Shown here: piece by piece, positions 25,602 through 34,510 of the stretch | Position numbering within the stretch: the first letter of the stretch is position 1 | Layout: the number at the start of each line of letters is the position of its first letter | DNA from: Polyangiaceae bacterium | GTDB lineage: Bacteria; Myxococcota_A; Polyangia; Polyangiales; Polyangiaceae | Length of the DNA stretch: 41,464 nt | Direction of reading: 5' to 3' | Assembly: GCA_025937785.1 (NCBI GenBank) | Contig: JAICQQ010000052.1 | Coordinates: 1 to 41,464 of the forward strand | Notes under the pieces: model-generated | What the model was told of the DNA's origin: nothing | The model's input: the letters and a program-made list of their open reading frames with translations, nothing else | Database searches by the model: none | Made by a program: the position numbers and the translations under genes

Positions 25602-27469
25602 TTCAGCTTTCGGTCGCCGACGTTCGTGCCGAACTCGCACGAGCGGCAGGTTCACACGCCGGCGGAGACGGAGAACCGTCAACTATGCTGCTGGGACGGG
25701 TGTTTCACGAGGTCTTTGCCGATCTCGTGAGCGCTGACCCTACCCGCAGCGGGCTCAGGATTGCCGCGGAGTGCAGCAGCGATCCGAAGCGCTGCGAGGA
25801 GCAGTTGCTCGACCATGTATGGCATCGACTCCTGGCACCGCGCCTGCTCCGCAATGGCGCGGTGCTTCAAGGCTCGAGCGCGGCGGTCATGATGCTTTGG
25901 AAGGCGGCTCAGAGCCTGACGAGCTGGCTGTCAGACATCGTCGGCGAGCTCATCGAGCAGCAACCTGCGCTTCGAGGAGGATGGGAACACCTGGCCCAGG
26001 CGCTGCAAGCCGAAGTGCCGCTGCGATGTGAATTGAAGGAGCCTGGCTGGGCGGAGCCCGTCCAGCTCTATGGGTTCGCGGACTCTGTCCTGCGCGTGCC
26101 CGGTCGCGAAGCGTTCTGCGCCGTCGAACTCAAGCTCGGACGGGCAAACCCAGCAGTCGACTTGGGACAGGCAGCGCTGTACCACCTGATCCTCACTCGG
26201 TCGGCTGCAGCTGCGCCGCGTTCGGCTCTGGCGCTGATGCGCTTCTCGCCCGATCTGGATGAAATGCTCGTCGACCACGGGGCACTCGCTCCGGCCAGGG
26301 AGCGGCTTCTCGAGCTGATCGGGCGGCTCGCTCAAGTCGTTCGTAACGATGCACCAGCGGCTGTCGCACAGCACGGGGGAACGGCCCCCGCAACCAATCC
26401 CGCGGAAGCTCACGTCGAAATCGGCAAGCGTTTGGTCCGGGCTTACCGAGAACACGGAGTCGGCATCGAGGTTCGGAGCACGCCGATGGCTGGTCCCCGC
26501 TTCCTGCGCTTCGACGTCCGGCTCACCGCCGGCATGCGTGTGGACGGACTTCGCAAGCGAACGCGTGAAGTCCAGCACCGCCTCGAACTCGGCAGCGAAC
26601 CGTTGATCGTCCCCGAGGCGGGTCACCTGTACGTCGACATCGAGCGACCCGACAAGCAGACCGTCCTCTTCTCCAGTGTTCGAGCACAGTTGCCAGCAAT
26701 CGATTCGCTCCATGGCTCGGCGAAGATCCTCATAGGAGCCGACGCAGCGCACGAGCTTCGGTTCGCCGATCTTTCCAGCTCGGGCCGCTCGCACGTGCTT
26801 GCTGCGGGCGCGACCGGGAGTGGAAAGAGCGAGTGGCTGCGCATGATGCTTGCCAGCCTGATCGCCTCGAACACACCGGATACGCTCCGCATCGTCACCT
26901 TCGACCCCAAGTTCGCCGCGTTTGCGGACTTGGAGAAGAGCAAGTTCTTGTGGAAGCCCGATGCCTACTGGGTGACCGGTGAGAGGCCGGCAAGCGAGCT
27001 GTTCCACGACCTGATCGAAGAGATGGAACGCCGCTATCAACTCACGCGCCAGAGCGGCACCGATAACCTGCGTGGCCACGTGGAAAAGACTGGCAAACCC
27101 CTGGCCCGGATTGTGTGCGTTTGCGACGAATACTACGCTCTGATCTCCCAGAATAGGCAGGAGAAGGTGCAAATCGAGGAAGCCGTTTCGCTGCTCGGAG
27201 CCAAAGCACGCGCTGCTGGCGTGCATCTCGTTCTTGCCACTCAGCAACCGAGCCGGCAGACCATCAGCGGTGCGATTCAAACCAATCTGCCGTGTCGTGT
27301 TGCGCTGTTGCTCGGCAGCCACATCGAGTCCAACATGATCCTGGGGGCACCCGGAGCCGAACGCCTGACGGGATCTGGGGATCTGCTGTACAAGGACTTC
27401 GGTGATCCGGTGCGCCTCCAGGCGCCCTACCTGACCGACGGCGAACGGCGGCGCTGGTTCAGAGCATAG
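25598..27469 (+). CDS. RecB/Cas4-type nuclease fused to a soluble FtsK/SpoIIIE DNA translocase
   Basis: 623 residues from GTG 25598, overlapping the ATPase stop (GTGA). The N-terminal ~230 residues carry the PD-(D/E)XK pattern of the RecB/Cas4 group: LLGRVFHEVF with His37, GFADSV with Asp161, VELKLG with Glu177 and Lys179, and QAALYH with Gln191 and Tyr195. Residues ~265-395 resemble the FtsK beta domain (GPRFLRFDVRLTAGMRVDGL). The motor follows: Walker A GATGSGKS (404-411), FDPKFAAF, Walker B RIVCVCDEYY with Asp510-Glu511, then GVHLVLATQQPSRQTISGAIQTNLPCRVALLL, an FtsK/SpoIIIE signature. There is no membrane domain and no gamma winged helix. It should pump along double-stranded DNA and cut it. 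This gene ends 9 bases before the convergent neighbour. Confidence 0.93.
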   Translation: MIQLSVADVRAELARAAGSHAGGDGEPSTMLLGRVFHEVFADLVSADPTRSGLRIAAECSSDPKRCEEQLLDHVWHRLLAPRLLRNGAVLQGSSAAVMMLWKAAQSLTSWLSDIVGELIEQQPALRGGWEHLAQALQAEVPLRCELKEPGWAEPVQLYGFADSVLRVPGREAFCAVELKLGRANPAVDLGQAALYHLILTRSAAAAPRSALALMRFSPDLDEMLVDHGALAPARERLLELIGRLAQVVRNDAPAAVAQHGGTAPATNPAEAHVEIGKRLVRAYREHGVGIEVRSTPMAGPRFLRFDVRLTAGMRVDGLRKRTREVQHRLELGSEPLIVPEAGHLYVDIERPDKQTVLFSSVRAQLPAIDSLHGSAKILIGADAAHELRFADLSSSGRSHVLAAGATGSGKSEWLRMMLASLIASNTPDTLRIVTFDPKFAAFADLEKSKFLWKPDAYWVTGERPASELFHDLIEEMERRYQLTRQSGTDNLRGHVEKTGKPLARIVCVCDEYYALISQNRQEKVQIEEAVSLLGAKARAAGVHLVLATQQPSRQTISGAIQTNLPCRVALLLGSHIESNMILGAPGAERLTGSGDLLYKDFGDPVRLQAPYLTDGERRRWFRA

Positions 27470-27478
27470 GCTCCCGTG

Positions 27479-28660
27479 TCAATGACACCCGGCAAAACTG
27501 ACAGCGCCACGCAGGCCAGGGCAGTCGAGCGTGGAGGTGCCTTGCATCGACCACACGTCGTTGACTTGGGTGCTGGTGCGCTCGACGTTCACGAGGAACA
27601 CGGGGCATTGTGCAGGTTCGAGCACCTTGCGCGCGCCTTGCGCAGTGACGACGACGAGCGTGCCCTTGACCGGATCCTTGATCAGGCGCACCTCGGTTCC
27701 GGAATCTTTACTCGAGCTCAGCACCACCCCTGCGAAGCCCTCGAGTTGGCCTGAACCGCAGTCGTCGGGTTGGAAGGTCCACGATCCGAGCGGTGCGCTC
27801 GCCGTGAGTGCGCCGCTCACTTCGGATTTGGTGGCAAAGTAGAAGAACGCCAGCATGCCGCCGATGAACACCGGAATGAGCAGACCCAGGGCCGCTCCGG
27901 ACCCGGCGCCAGCGACGGGTTTGCCATCGATCGACTGCGGCGTCGCGCCGCCGAGCTCACCGTCGACGGCGTAATCGACGAGGCCCAACGCCTTCTCGAG
28001 CTGCTGCTCCACGAACAGCGCTTGCTCCGCCGAAACCAGCGGCTTGACCAGATCGATCTCCTGACCATCGGTGAGCTGAGCTTTGACCAGGTACAGCGTG
28101 CCGAAGTTGGCCGCGAACAGTTGCTTCACTTGCTCGCGAGCCAGCCGGCGCCCCATGCCGAACAGCGACGGCATCGGCCCGTGCCGTACGTCGACTCCGG
28201 TCGCGTCCGCGCGAATCGTCGTGCTGTTCACGAACATCGCCGTGACGTTGTAGTCCCAACTCAGCACGAAGAGCGTGCCAATCACGGTCCAGCCAGTGAG
28301 CCCGTACGCCTGCCACGACAGCACCAGTCCGACGCTGACGCCCGCGCAAATGAGCAGGAAAATCCAGTGCTTCCCCCGGAGCCAACGGCGGCGGATCGTG
28401 ACGGGGCTCCGAGGATCGTGTGCGCCGAACAGGCCGCCGCCTTCGAAGGACATGCCAGGCGGCAGCTCGATAGGAGGTCGGGCTCGGGGCAGCGGCTCGG
28501 CCGGCTGCGCTGCTGTCGCATGGAGCTGCGCGCGCAGCTGGGTCCGCACGTCGTTGAGGCGTCCGCATGCCGGGCACGATGCGATCTCGCGCTGTCGATC
28601 GATGGCTTCAGGAGGGAACGCGGCGTGGCAATAGGCGCAGGCGAGAGAAGAAGCGTCCAC
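27479..28660 (-). CDS. Membrane protein with N-terminal zinc ribbon
   Basis: 393 residues from GTG 28660. The N-terminus has two CxxC pairs (CAYCHAAF, then CPACGRLND) forming a zinc-ribbon-like module. A Pro-rich stretch is followed by two adjacent membrane helices near residues 98-145 (WIFLLICAGVSVGLVLSW and GWTVIGTLFVLSWDY), then a soluble domain with VRHGPMPSLFGMGRRLAREQVKQLF, similar to PH-like membrane domains. A third helix (SGAALGLLIPVFIGGMLAFFYF) lies near residue 265. The last ~110 residues hold four Cys (DDCGSG, AQCPVF, LDCPGL, AGCH) and are predicted outside the membrane. Function unknown. It lies 39 bases after the TPR membrane gene on the same strand, so the two probably form an operon. 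Confidence 0.85.
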   Translation of the reverse strand: MDASSLACAYCHAAFPPEAIDRQREIASCPACGRLNDVRTQLRAQLHATAAQPAEPLPRARPPIELPPGMSFEGGGLFGAHDPRSPVTIRRRWLRGKHWIFLLICAGVSVGLVLSWQAYGLTGWTVIGTLFVLSWDYNVTAMFVNSTTIRADATGVDVRHGPMPSLFGMGRRLAREQVKQLFAANFGTLYLVKAQLTDGQEIDLVKPLVSAEQALFVEQQLEKALGLVDYAVDGELGGATPQSIDGKPVAGAGSGAALGLLIPVFIGGMLAFFYFATKSEVSGALTASAPLGSWTFQPDDCGSGQLEGFAGVVLSSSKDSGTEVRLIKDPVKGTLVVVTAQGARKVLEPAQCPVFLVNVERTSTQVNDVWSMQGTSTLDCPGLRGAVSFAGCH

Positions 28661-28699
28661 GCTACGACTATAGCGGCGTTTGGCAGCACGGTGGTGAGT

Positions 28700-29440
28700 T
28701 CATTTGACCTCCGGGGGCTGGGTGAGCAGCGCCTGCGCCTCGGCCGCGGCTCGTCGGTTCATGCGTCGCACGTGGCGGGGCGAGCGCTTGTGGTCCCGCA
28801 GCGCCGCTCTGAGCTGTTCATGAGCCGCCTGCCTTTCACCTAGCTGGAGCAGGTGCTTGCTGAACAGGACCACGTTCGGCAAGCGCGGGTACTGCTTCGC
28901 GAGGTCCGCTAGCAGCTGCCGCGCCTGCTCCGGTCGACCGCTCTTGATTAGCGCGCTGGCCAACTCGGAGTACGCGGCGAAGTCGCGGTAAAGCGGCGCG
29001 TCGGCCACGACCTGGGTCAACGGCTCGACAGCGCCAGCGGCGTCGCCTCGTTCGAGGCGACAGACGCCAAGGCCGTAGAGCGCGTCGACCTCGGCGGGCC
29101 GCGTCTCCAGCACTGCCGCGAAGTGTTGCTCGGCAGCGTCGTAGCGGCCGGCGTCGCCGAGTCCCTGGGCGAGGATCAGTCGATTCGCGACGCTCGGCGA
29201 ATCGCGATAGTTGAGCTCGAGCTCCGACAGCGGGGTGGGGCTCGCCAGGAAGCGCAAGATCTGGTGACCGACGGCGCGCGCATCGTGATCGCGCAAGCGC
29301 ACCATGAACAGATACAACAGCGCACCCCCCGGAACGCCGAGGATGATCCAGAGCCAGTAGCTCTCGGCCCGGCGCCGGTAAGCGTCGAGCAGCATCCACA
29401 GCTTGAAGCCGATCGCGGCGAAGGCGAGCAGTCGGAACAC
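28700..29440 (-). CDS. Membrane-anchored TPR protein
   Basis: 246 residues from GTG 29440, chosen because GGAGG lies at 29449-29453, eight bases upstream; an in-frame start at 29488 would add residues ahead of the first helix without need. Two N-terminal helices (VFRLLAFAAIGFKLWMLLDAYRRR and YWLWIILGVPGGALLYLFMV) match the hairpin of PLDc_N-type membrane anchors. The remainder is a row of TPR repeats: NRLILAQGLGDAGRYDAAEQHFAAVLETRP, VDALYGLGVCRLERGDAAGAVEPLTQVV, and YSELASALIKSGRPEQARQLLADLAKQYP. The end is basic. It likely scaffolds proteins at the inner membrane, perhaps with the next gene's product. Confidence 0.88.
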   Translation of the reverse strand: MFRLLAFAAIGFKLWMLLDAYRRRAESYWLWIILGVPGGALLYLFMVRLRDHDARAVGHQILRFLASPTPLSELELNYRDSPSVANRLILAQGLGDAGRYDAAEQHFAAVLETRPAEVDALYGLGVCRLERGDAAGAVEPLTQVVADAPLYRDFAAYSELASALIKSGRPEQARQLLADLAKQYPRLPNVVLFSKHLLQLGERQAAHEQLRAALRDHKRSPRHVRRMNRRAAAEAQALLTQPPEVK

Positions 29441-29542
29441 GGGGGCAACCTCCGCGCTCAGGGTGTCGCGCCTGCCACCGGAGGGCAAGCCCGCCCCTCA
29501 TCCCGCAGGTGTTTCGTCCGTGACGGTGCGGGCCAGCGACGA

Positions 29543-29564
29543 CAGCTGCCTGCGGCGGCAGCTG
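29543..29564. terminator. Inverted repeat between fibro-slime and TPR genes
   Basis: cagctgcc and ggcagctg form an 8-bp perfect stem around a 6-base loop, 25 bases past the end of the minus-strand fibro-slime gene and upstream of the TPR gene. No T-tract follows on either strand, so intrinsic termination is uncertain; it could instead stabilise an mRNA end. Confidence 0.25.
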
Positions 29565-29589
29565 CCTGCTGACAGTACAGTCGCCGTGG

Positions 29590-31935
29590 CTACTTCACCT
29601 GCAACGTGCAGTTCGTCAGACAGCCGCCCTGACCGTTGAGCGGGCCGTCGTCGCACTGCTCTTTGAACGCCGCGTCCAGGAAGCCGTCGCCGCAGCGGTG
29701 CGGCAGCTTGCAGCCGAAGCCACAACCTTCTTCGCCATACCCGGCCGTGTTGTCGCGGCCGGCGTCGCATTCTTCGCTACCCGCGTCGGTCACACCGTCG
29801 CCGCAGAACGGGCCGAACTTGCACTCGGTGGTGCAGCCGCCGTACGCGGTGTCGCTGTTGTTGGGGCCGTCGTCGCACTCTTCGCCCGTGGTCGCAACGC
29901 CGTCGCCGCAGGTCGGAACGCACTGCGACTTGTTCGTCGAGAAGCCCTGCAACGTGAGCTGGTAGTTCGACTCGCGCGGGTGACGATCGGCGTGGAACAC
30001 GGCAATCTCGTAGATCTTGCCCTCTTCGAGGCCGAGAGCCGCGGACACGCCGTCGCCCACTTCCACGGTGGTGCTGTCCACCGGATCAATCGCCGAAATC
30101 GTCCAGGTTGCCGTGCCCGCCGCGCCCGCGGCGGCGGCAGGCAAGACCACTTCGCCGGCCAGGCGCTCGTGAGGCGCGCCCAGGTCGAGCGCGATGCGAC
30201 CGTTGATGAAGACGAACACGTCATCGTCACCGTAGAACGACAGCCGCTCCCCGCCGACGAAGCGGAACAGGTAACGCACCTCGCTGGTGAAGTAGAAGTT
30301 ACGTTCGATACCGGTGACCGGGCTCACGCGGCCGCCGGCGCCGTCGTTCAGCGCCGGATCCCACTGCTCCCAGGGGGACTCGTCGTCTTGCGCGTCGCAG
30401 TCGGTGTTCTCTTCGATCCAGTAGGGCCAGATGTTGCAGACCTTGGTCCGGGGCTGATCTTCGAGCGGGAAGAAGCCGCTGTCGAGCTCGGTCCCTTCGC
30501 CCTCCGCGAGGTCGTCGTAAACGGTCTCGCCGTCGCTGCTGCTGAACTGGAACTGGTTACCGCCGATCGCCGCGAGCTCGAGCGTCCCGGGGACGGTGGT
30601 GTTCACGGTAGCGTCGTCGTTGAACCACTGCGCGAAGCTCGCTGCGCTGTCGATGACCTTCACCATCGCTTCGGTGCGTCGGGGTTGCTGCTCGCCACCG
30701 CTGTTGCAGGTAGCGCCGGTGGTCAAGATGCCACCCGGTTCCCAGTCCGTATAACGGCACTTGCAGGTCGTGGTGGCGCCCATCGTCGGTTTTCCGTCGG
30801 GCCCTAGTTCCGGGGCCGTGAGACCTTGGCAGAGGTCCGTCGAGTCGCTGCTCCAGCAGTCGGCCGAGGTCACCGCCGCGGGATCTTCCTTACCGCTGGC
30901 GTTCGGGACGCACTGGCGACTCGAGCTCATGTAGAAGAAGTCGGGGTGGCCGCCCGGAGCCTGCTCGCCGTCGAAGTCGCGGTAGGTGATGGGCAGCACC
31001 AAACACTCGGCCCCGTTCGAGCAGGTCTCGGTGTCGGTGTTCTCGACGGTGGTGCAGGTGAAGCCGCCCTCGGCTTGACAGGTGTCCGAGCAACCATCGC
31101 CAGCAACGGCATTGCCGTCGTCGCAGGTCTCGCCAGCGGTGGTGTCGATGTTGCCGTCACCGCACGCGGTGCTGCACGCAACGGTCACGCCCGTGGCGTC
31201 GCGGCAGGTCGGCTCTTTCGTGCAGGTCTTGGAGCAGCCCGTGCCGTTGCCGTAGAACAACCCGTTCTGCGGCCCCAAGTCGCAAGCTTCGCCAGTCTCT
31301 TGCGCGCCGTTGCCGCATTGGGCTTGGGTGCAGGTGGTTCCGGTGCACGACCAGCCAGGCTCCGTCAGACAGGTGCTGGAGCAACCGTCGCCGCTGTTCT
31401 CGTTCCCGTCGTCGCAGTTCTCTTGACCGGTGAGGACGCCGTCGCCGCAGTCGGGGATGCAAGGCTTGCCGGGCACGCGGCACTCCCAACCCGGATCGAT
31501 CACGGTGCAGTTGCTCGAGCAGCCGTCGCCGTCGACCATGTTCATGTCGTCGCAGCTCTCGACGCTCGAGAGGATACCGTTTCCACAAACGACCAAGCTG
31601 ATACAGGGCTGGCCTTCCGTCGGGCACATCCAGTCGAGCTCGACCTGACAGGCCATGGTGCAGCCGTCACCGGTGACCATGTTTCCGTCGTCGCAAGCTT
31701 CGCCGGACTGAATCTTGCCGTCGCCGCACTTGTCGCCGATGACGGTGATGCCGCCGGTGGTGCCCAACGTGGTCGCGTTCGACGCCGCGGCCGCGGCGTT
31801 GTTGCTGGTGCCACCACCCGCCCCGCCGTCGGGGCCATCTTGCGGGCGTTCGTTGGTCTGGGAGCTGCAGGCCAGGGAAGCGAGTGCCACCAGGCCAGTA
31901 AGGCTGGAAGAGAAGAAGCGAATGTGCGTCGACAT
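29590..31935 (-). CDS. Fibro-slime domain lipoprotein with eight DUF4215 repeats (paralogue 1)
   Basis: 781 residues from ATG 31935. The lipoprotein signal ends in LASLAC (Cys23), followed by a Gly/Ala/Asn linker. Five DUF4215 (Myxococcus cysteine-rich) repeats come first, each of the form CGDG..GE.CDDGN...GDGC...C (e.g. CGDGKIQSGEACDDGN). Next is a fibro-slime domain of ~330 residues, recognisable by ITYRDFDG, SFAQWFND, the RNFYFTSEVRYLFRFVGGE stretch, the strongly conserved DDDVFVFINGRIALDLGAPH, and IYEIAVFHADRHPRESNYQLTLQGF. Three more repeats close the protein. Fibro-slime domains occur in slime-mould and fibrobacter adhesion proteins and DDDVFVFINGR resembles PA14 sugar- or calcium-binding folds. 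It is probably a surface adhesin. Confidence 0.93.
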   Translation of the reverse strand: MSTHIRFFSSSLTGLVALASLACSSQTNERPQDGPDGGAGGGTSNNAAAAASNATTLGTTGGITVIGDKCGDGKIQSGEACDDGNMVTGDGCTMACQVELDWMCPTEGQPCISLVVCGNGILSSVESCDDMNMVDGDGCSSNCTVIDPGWECRVPGKPCIPDCGDGVLTGQENCDDGNENSGDGCSSTCLTEPGWSCTGTTCTQAQCGNGAQETGEACDLGPQNGLFYGNGTGCSKTCTKEPTCRDATGVTVACSTACGDGNIDTTAGETCDDGNAVAGDGCSDTCQAEGGFTCTTVENTDTETCSNGAECLVLPITYRDFDGEQAPGGHPDFFYMSSSRQCVPNASGKEDPAAVTSADCWSSDSTDLCQGLTAPELGPDGKPTMGATTTCKCRYTDWEPGGILTTGATCNSGGEQQPRRTEAMVKVIDSAASFAQWFNDDATVNTTVPGTLELAAIGGNQFQFSSSDGETVYDDLAEGEGTELDSGFFPLEDQPRTKVCNIWPYWIEENTDCDAQDDESPWEQWDPALNDGAGGRVSPVTGIERNFYFTSEVRYLFRFVGGERLSFYGDDDVFVFINGRIALDLGAPHERLAGEVVLPAAAAGAAGTATWTISAIDPVDSTTVEVGDGVSAALGLEEGKIYEIAVFHADRHPRESNYQLTLQGFSTNKSQCVPTCGDGVATTGEECDDGPNNSDTAYGGCTTECKFGPFCGDGVTDAGSEECDAGRDNTAGYGEEGCGFGCKLPHRCGDGFLDAAFKEQCDDGPLNGQGGCLTNCTLQVK

Positions 31936-32242
31936 GGTTCTCTGTGAGAGTCCGTTAGGAAGCACTCGGAAGCAAGGACTTCGTGCGATTTTCTCGAAGA
32001 AACCGCGGCAATGGAGTGGGAAAATTGCGGGCACGCGGCCCACGGCTTTTGAGTGGCTCCGCGTCGGCGAGCACCGCCAACTCGGCTGGCAGTCGGCGAC
32101 GACTCTCAGTAGGTCGCGGAGGACGAGCGGCGTGGGCTCGAAATGCGCCCGGGAGTCCGGGTGGTTTGGACTCGCCGCACGCAGTGCGCCGCCGACGGGG
32201 CTAGCACGAGAGTTTGCGGACGCCGTGCTCGGGGTCGCGCAC
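31936..32242. other. Gap between the two fibro-slime genes
   Basis: No protein-coding frame with natural composition is seen. It holds the upstream region of paralogue 1, including ttctcgaa at 31991-31998, which recurs upstream of the GH45 gene. No recognisable promoter consensus, RNA gene or hairpin with a T-tract was found. Confidence 0.5.
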
Positions 32243-34510
32243 TCATTTGGGGATGACAATCTCTTTCTTGCACGCGGCGCTGCAGCCGTCCTTGTCTTCG
32301 TTGTTCCCGTCGTCGCATTCTTCGAATTCGGGCTGCCAGCCACCGTCGCCGCAGACGGGCCCGAGCTTGCACCCCGGAGCGCACTCGCCGTAGCCGTTGT
32401 CGTTCACCCCGTCGTCGCACTCTTCCGAGTCGGTCGTGATGCCGTCGCCGCAGTGGGGCCCGAGCTGGCAATTCGCGGCGCAACCACCGTACTCGCCGTT
32501 GTTCATGCCGTCGCCGTAGTCGCACTGCTCGAATTCGTCCTGCATGATCGCGTCGCCGCAGCGCGGCCCGAGCGTGCAGTCCGGCGTGCACTGGTTGTAG
32601 CCGCCCAGGTTCTGAGGACCGTCGTCGCACTCTTCACCTACCGCGACGCTGCCGTCCCCGCAGTTCGTCGCGCAGTCGCTGCGCCCGGTCGAAAAGCCCG
32701 AGAGCGTGAGCTTGAAGCTGGAGCCCTCCGGCTTGCGCTCCGCGTGGAACATTTTGATGGGATAGACCTCGCCGTCCTCGAGCCCGAAGTCGGGCCCGGT
32801 CGTGGCATCGATCGTCACGCTGCCGAGCTCGGGCGTGTGGATGCCTCCCAGATCGACCGCGAGCCGGCCGTTGATGAAGACCCACATGTCATCGTCGCCC
32901 ACGAACTCGAGCGTGGCCGACGCGGCGGCGTCGTAGCGGAACCAGTAGGCGACCTCGCTGGTGAACAAGAAGTTGTGCGCACCCGTCGGCTCGTAGCCTT
33001 CGGGCCAGTAGGGCCAGTCCGATTCCCAGGGCCAGCCATCCGCCAGGTAGACCGGCTGCGGTACCTTGGCTTCGGTGCGGGGCTCACCCGGCCAGGCATC
33101 CGCGAAGTCGTCGAGCGGGAAGAACATGGGGTTGCCGTCGAGCAGGAACTTCTCGCACGTTTGATTCATGCTGTAGCGACAGGGCAGGCAGTCGTCGGTC
33201 GTGCACGGCTCTGTCGAGTCGATAGGCTGTTCGCTGGGCGCGATGAACTGCTCGCCGTTCGGGCCCAAGCGGTTCACGAACCCGTCCTCCCCGTTGTCGA
33301 ACAGCACGATGCTGCCGGGCATGGTGCGATTGTACTCGTTGTCGGTGTACCACTGCGCGAAAGTATCGGCCGACTTGATGCAAGCCCGGTTCCCCTCCGA
33401 GGTCGGCTTGCCGTCGGCGTCGAGCGTGTCGTCCACCAAGCCCTCGAGCAGATTGCAGTTCGGACCCGGGAAGTCGGTGTTCACCGTGTCTTCTTGAAAG
33501 TCGCGGAAGAGCCCCGGCACTCGCAGCACGCAGGCCCCGTTGACTTGCTCGCAGCTCCCGAGGCCGTCCGCGACGCAGTTGAACCCGTCTTCTACCGTGC
33601 ATTCGCTGGTGCAACCGTCACCGTTGCGCAAGTTGCCGTCGTCACATTCTTCGTCGAGCACGATGCCGTCACCGCAGCTCGAGGTGCAGGGCTGGCCGCT
33701 CTCGCACTCGGGCTCGGCCTGGCAGCGATCGGTGCAGCCGTCGAACGGGGTGTCGTTGCCGTCGTCGCAGCTCTCCGCGCCCTCGGCGACGCCGTCGCCG
33801 CAAGTGGTAGGCGTACAGTCGCTGGGCGAATTCTCGCACTTGTACCCGATCTCCATCCGGCAGCGCGCGTCGCAGCCGTCGCCGACCTCGACCCCGCCGT
33901 CGTCGCAGCCCTCGTTCGGATCGAGAATGCCATCGCCGCACAAGAAGACCCGCTCGCAAGGCATGCCCTCCATGCGGCAACGGTAGCCCTTCTCGACCGA
34001 CTTGCAGTCATCGGCGCAACCGTCCCCAGCTTCGACGTTGGCGTCGTCGCAGGCTTCGCCGGGACCGACGCTGGCATCGCCGCACACGATCGTCGACACG
34101 CAGGGCGCCCCCGCAGTGGGGCACTCCCAATACGGCTCGATGATACAACCTCCCGAACAGCCGTCACCCGGCACGCTGTTGCCGTCGTCACACGCCTCGG
34201 GCGGCTCCAGGTTGATCTCGCCATCGCCGCACGCTGGCGGAGCCGTCAACTCGCACTCGTCGGGAACCTCGACCTGCTCGCAGGGGTTCGGTACCTCTTG
34301 GGGGGGCAGCGTGATGATCCCAGTGCCCCCAGCGCTGGTCGCGCTGTTGCCGTTGTTGCTGACGCCCGAGCCGTTCGACCCACTGTTACTACCGCCGCCG
34401 CTGCCGGAATCGGCGCGCTCCTCGCTCGTGGCGGAGCACGCGACGAGCGCGACCAAAAGTCCCAGAGCACAAGTGCAAGTAGCAGCCAGCGGTGGTGTGT
34501 AAGCCTTCAC
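32243..34510 (-). CDS. Fibro-slime domain lipoprotein with nine DUF4215 repeats (paralogue 2)
   Basis: 755 residues from GTG 34510 (MKAYTPPLAATC); a frame open to 34657 adds a non-signal-like extension. The lipobox LVAC gives Cys25, followed by a Gly/Ser/Asn linker. Five DUF4215 repeats (first CGDGEINLEPPEACDDGN) precede the fibro-slime domain: VPGLFRDFQ, TFAQWYTDNEYNRTMPG, HNFLFTSEVAYWFRYD, then DDDMWVFINGRLAVDLGGIH, and VYPIKMFHAERKPEGSSFKLTLSGF. Four repeats follow, ending CSAACKKEIVIPK. The layout matches paralogue 1 apart from one extra C-terminal repeat, but the sequence has diverged widely, so the duplication is old. Cys pairs should form disulfides outside the cell. It is probably a surface adhesin or polysaccharide-binding protein, 167 bases after the GH45 gene. 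Confidence 0.92.
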   Translation of the reverse strand: MKAYTPPLAATCTCALGLLVALVACSATSEERADSGSGGGSNSGSNGSGVSNNGNSATSAGGTGIITLPPQEVPNPCEQVEVPDECELTAPPACGDGEINLEPPEACDDGNSVPGDGCSGGCIIEPYWECPTAGAPCVSTIVCGDASVGPGEACDDANVEAGDGCADDCKSVEKGYRCRMEGMPCERVFLCGDGILDPNEGCDDGGVEVGDGCDARCRMEIGYKCENSPSDCTPTTCGDGVAEGAESCDDGNDTPFDGCTDRCQAEPECESGQPCTSSCGDGIVLDEECDDGNLRNGDGCTSECTVEDGFNCVADGLGSCEQVNGACVLRVPGLFRDFQEDTVNTDFPGPNCNLLEGLVDDTLDADGKPTSEGNRACIKSADTFAQWYTDNEYNRTMPGSIVLFDNGEDGFVNRLGPNGEQFIAPSEQPIDSTEPCTTDDCLPCRYSMNQTCEKFLLDGNPMFFPLDDFADAWPGEPRTEAKVPQPVYLADGWPWESDWPYWPEGYEPTGAHNFLFTSEVAYWFRYDAAASATLEFVGDDDMWVFINGRLAVDLGGIHTPELGSVTIDATTGPDFGLEDGEVYPIKMFHAERKPEGSSFKLTLSGFSTGRSDCATNCGDGSVAVGEECDDGPQNLGGYNQCTPDCTLGPRCGDAIMQDEFEQCDYGDGMNNGEYGGCAANCQLGPHCGDGITTDSEECDDGVNDNGYGECAPGCKLGPVCGDGGWQPEFEECDDGNNEDKDGCSAACKKEIVIPK

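Noticed and set aside
22775..27469. Considered as BREX, Wadjet, SIR2-HerA or DndFGH
   Set aside because: No PglZ, methyltransferase, Lon-like protease, SMC/Jet protein, SIR2 domain or dnd/ssp modification genes are in the window, and gene lengths do not fit DptF/G/H.
27476..27488. Palindrome gtgtcaatgacac between the two convergent genes as operator or terminator
   Set aside because: Stem of six with a one-base centre cannot form a hairpin loop, and it overlaps a stop codon; likely chance.
29698..30807. A 369-codon plus-strand open frame antisense to fibro-slime paralogue 1, with a similar one at 30826-31947
   Set aside because: Same cause as above; no ribosome site or domain, and it covers the conserved fibro-slime domain on the other strand.
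31715..31950. Possible CRISPR-like periodicity in the DUF4215 coding regions
   Set aside because: The spacing is irregular and follows codons of CDDGN motifs; there is no invariant repeat with unique spacers and no cas gene.
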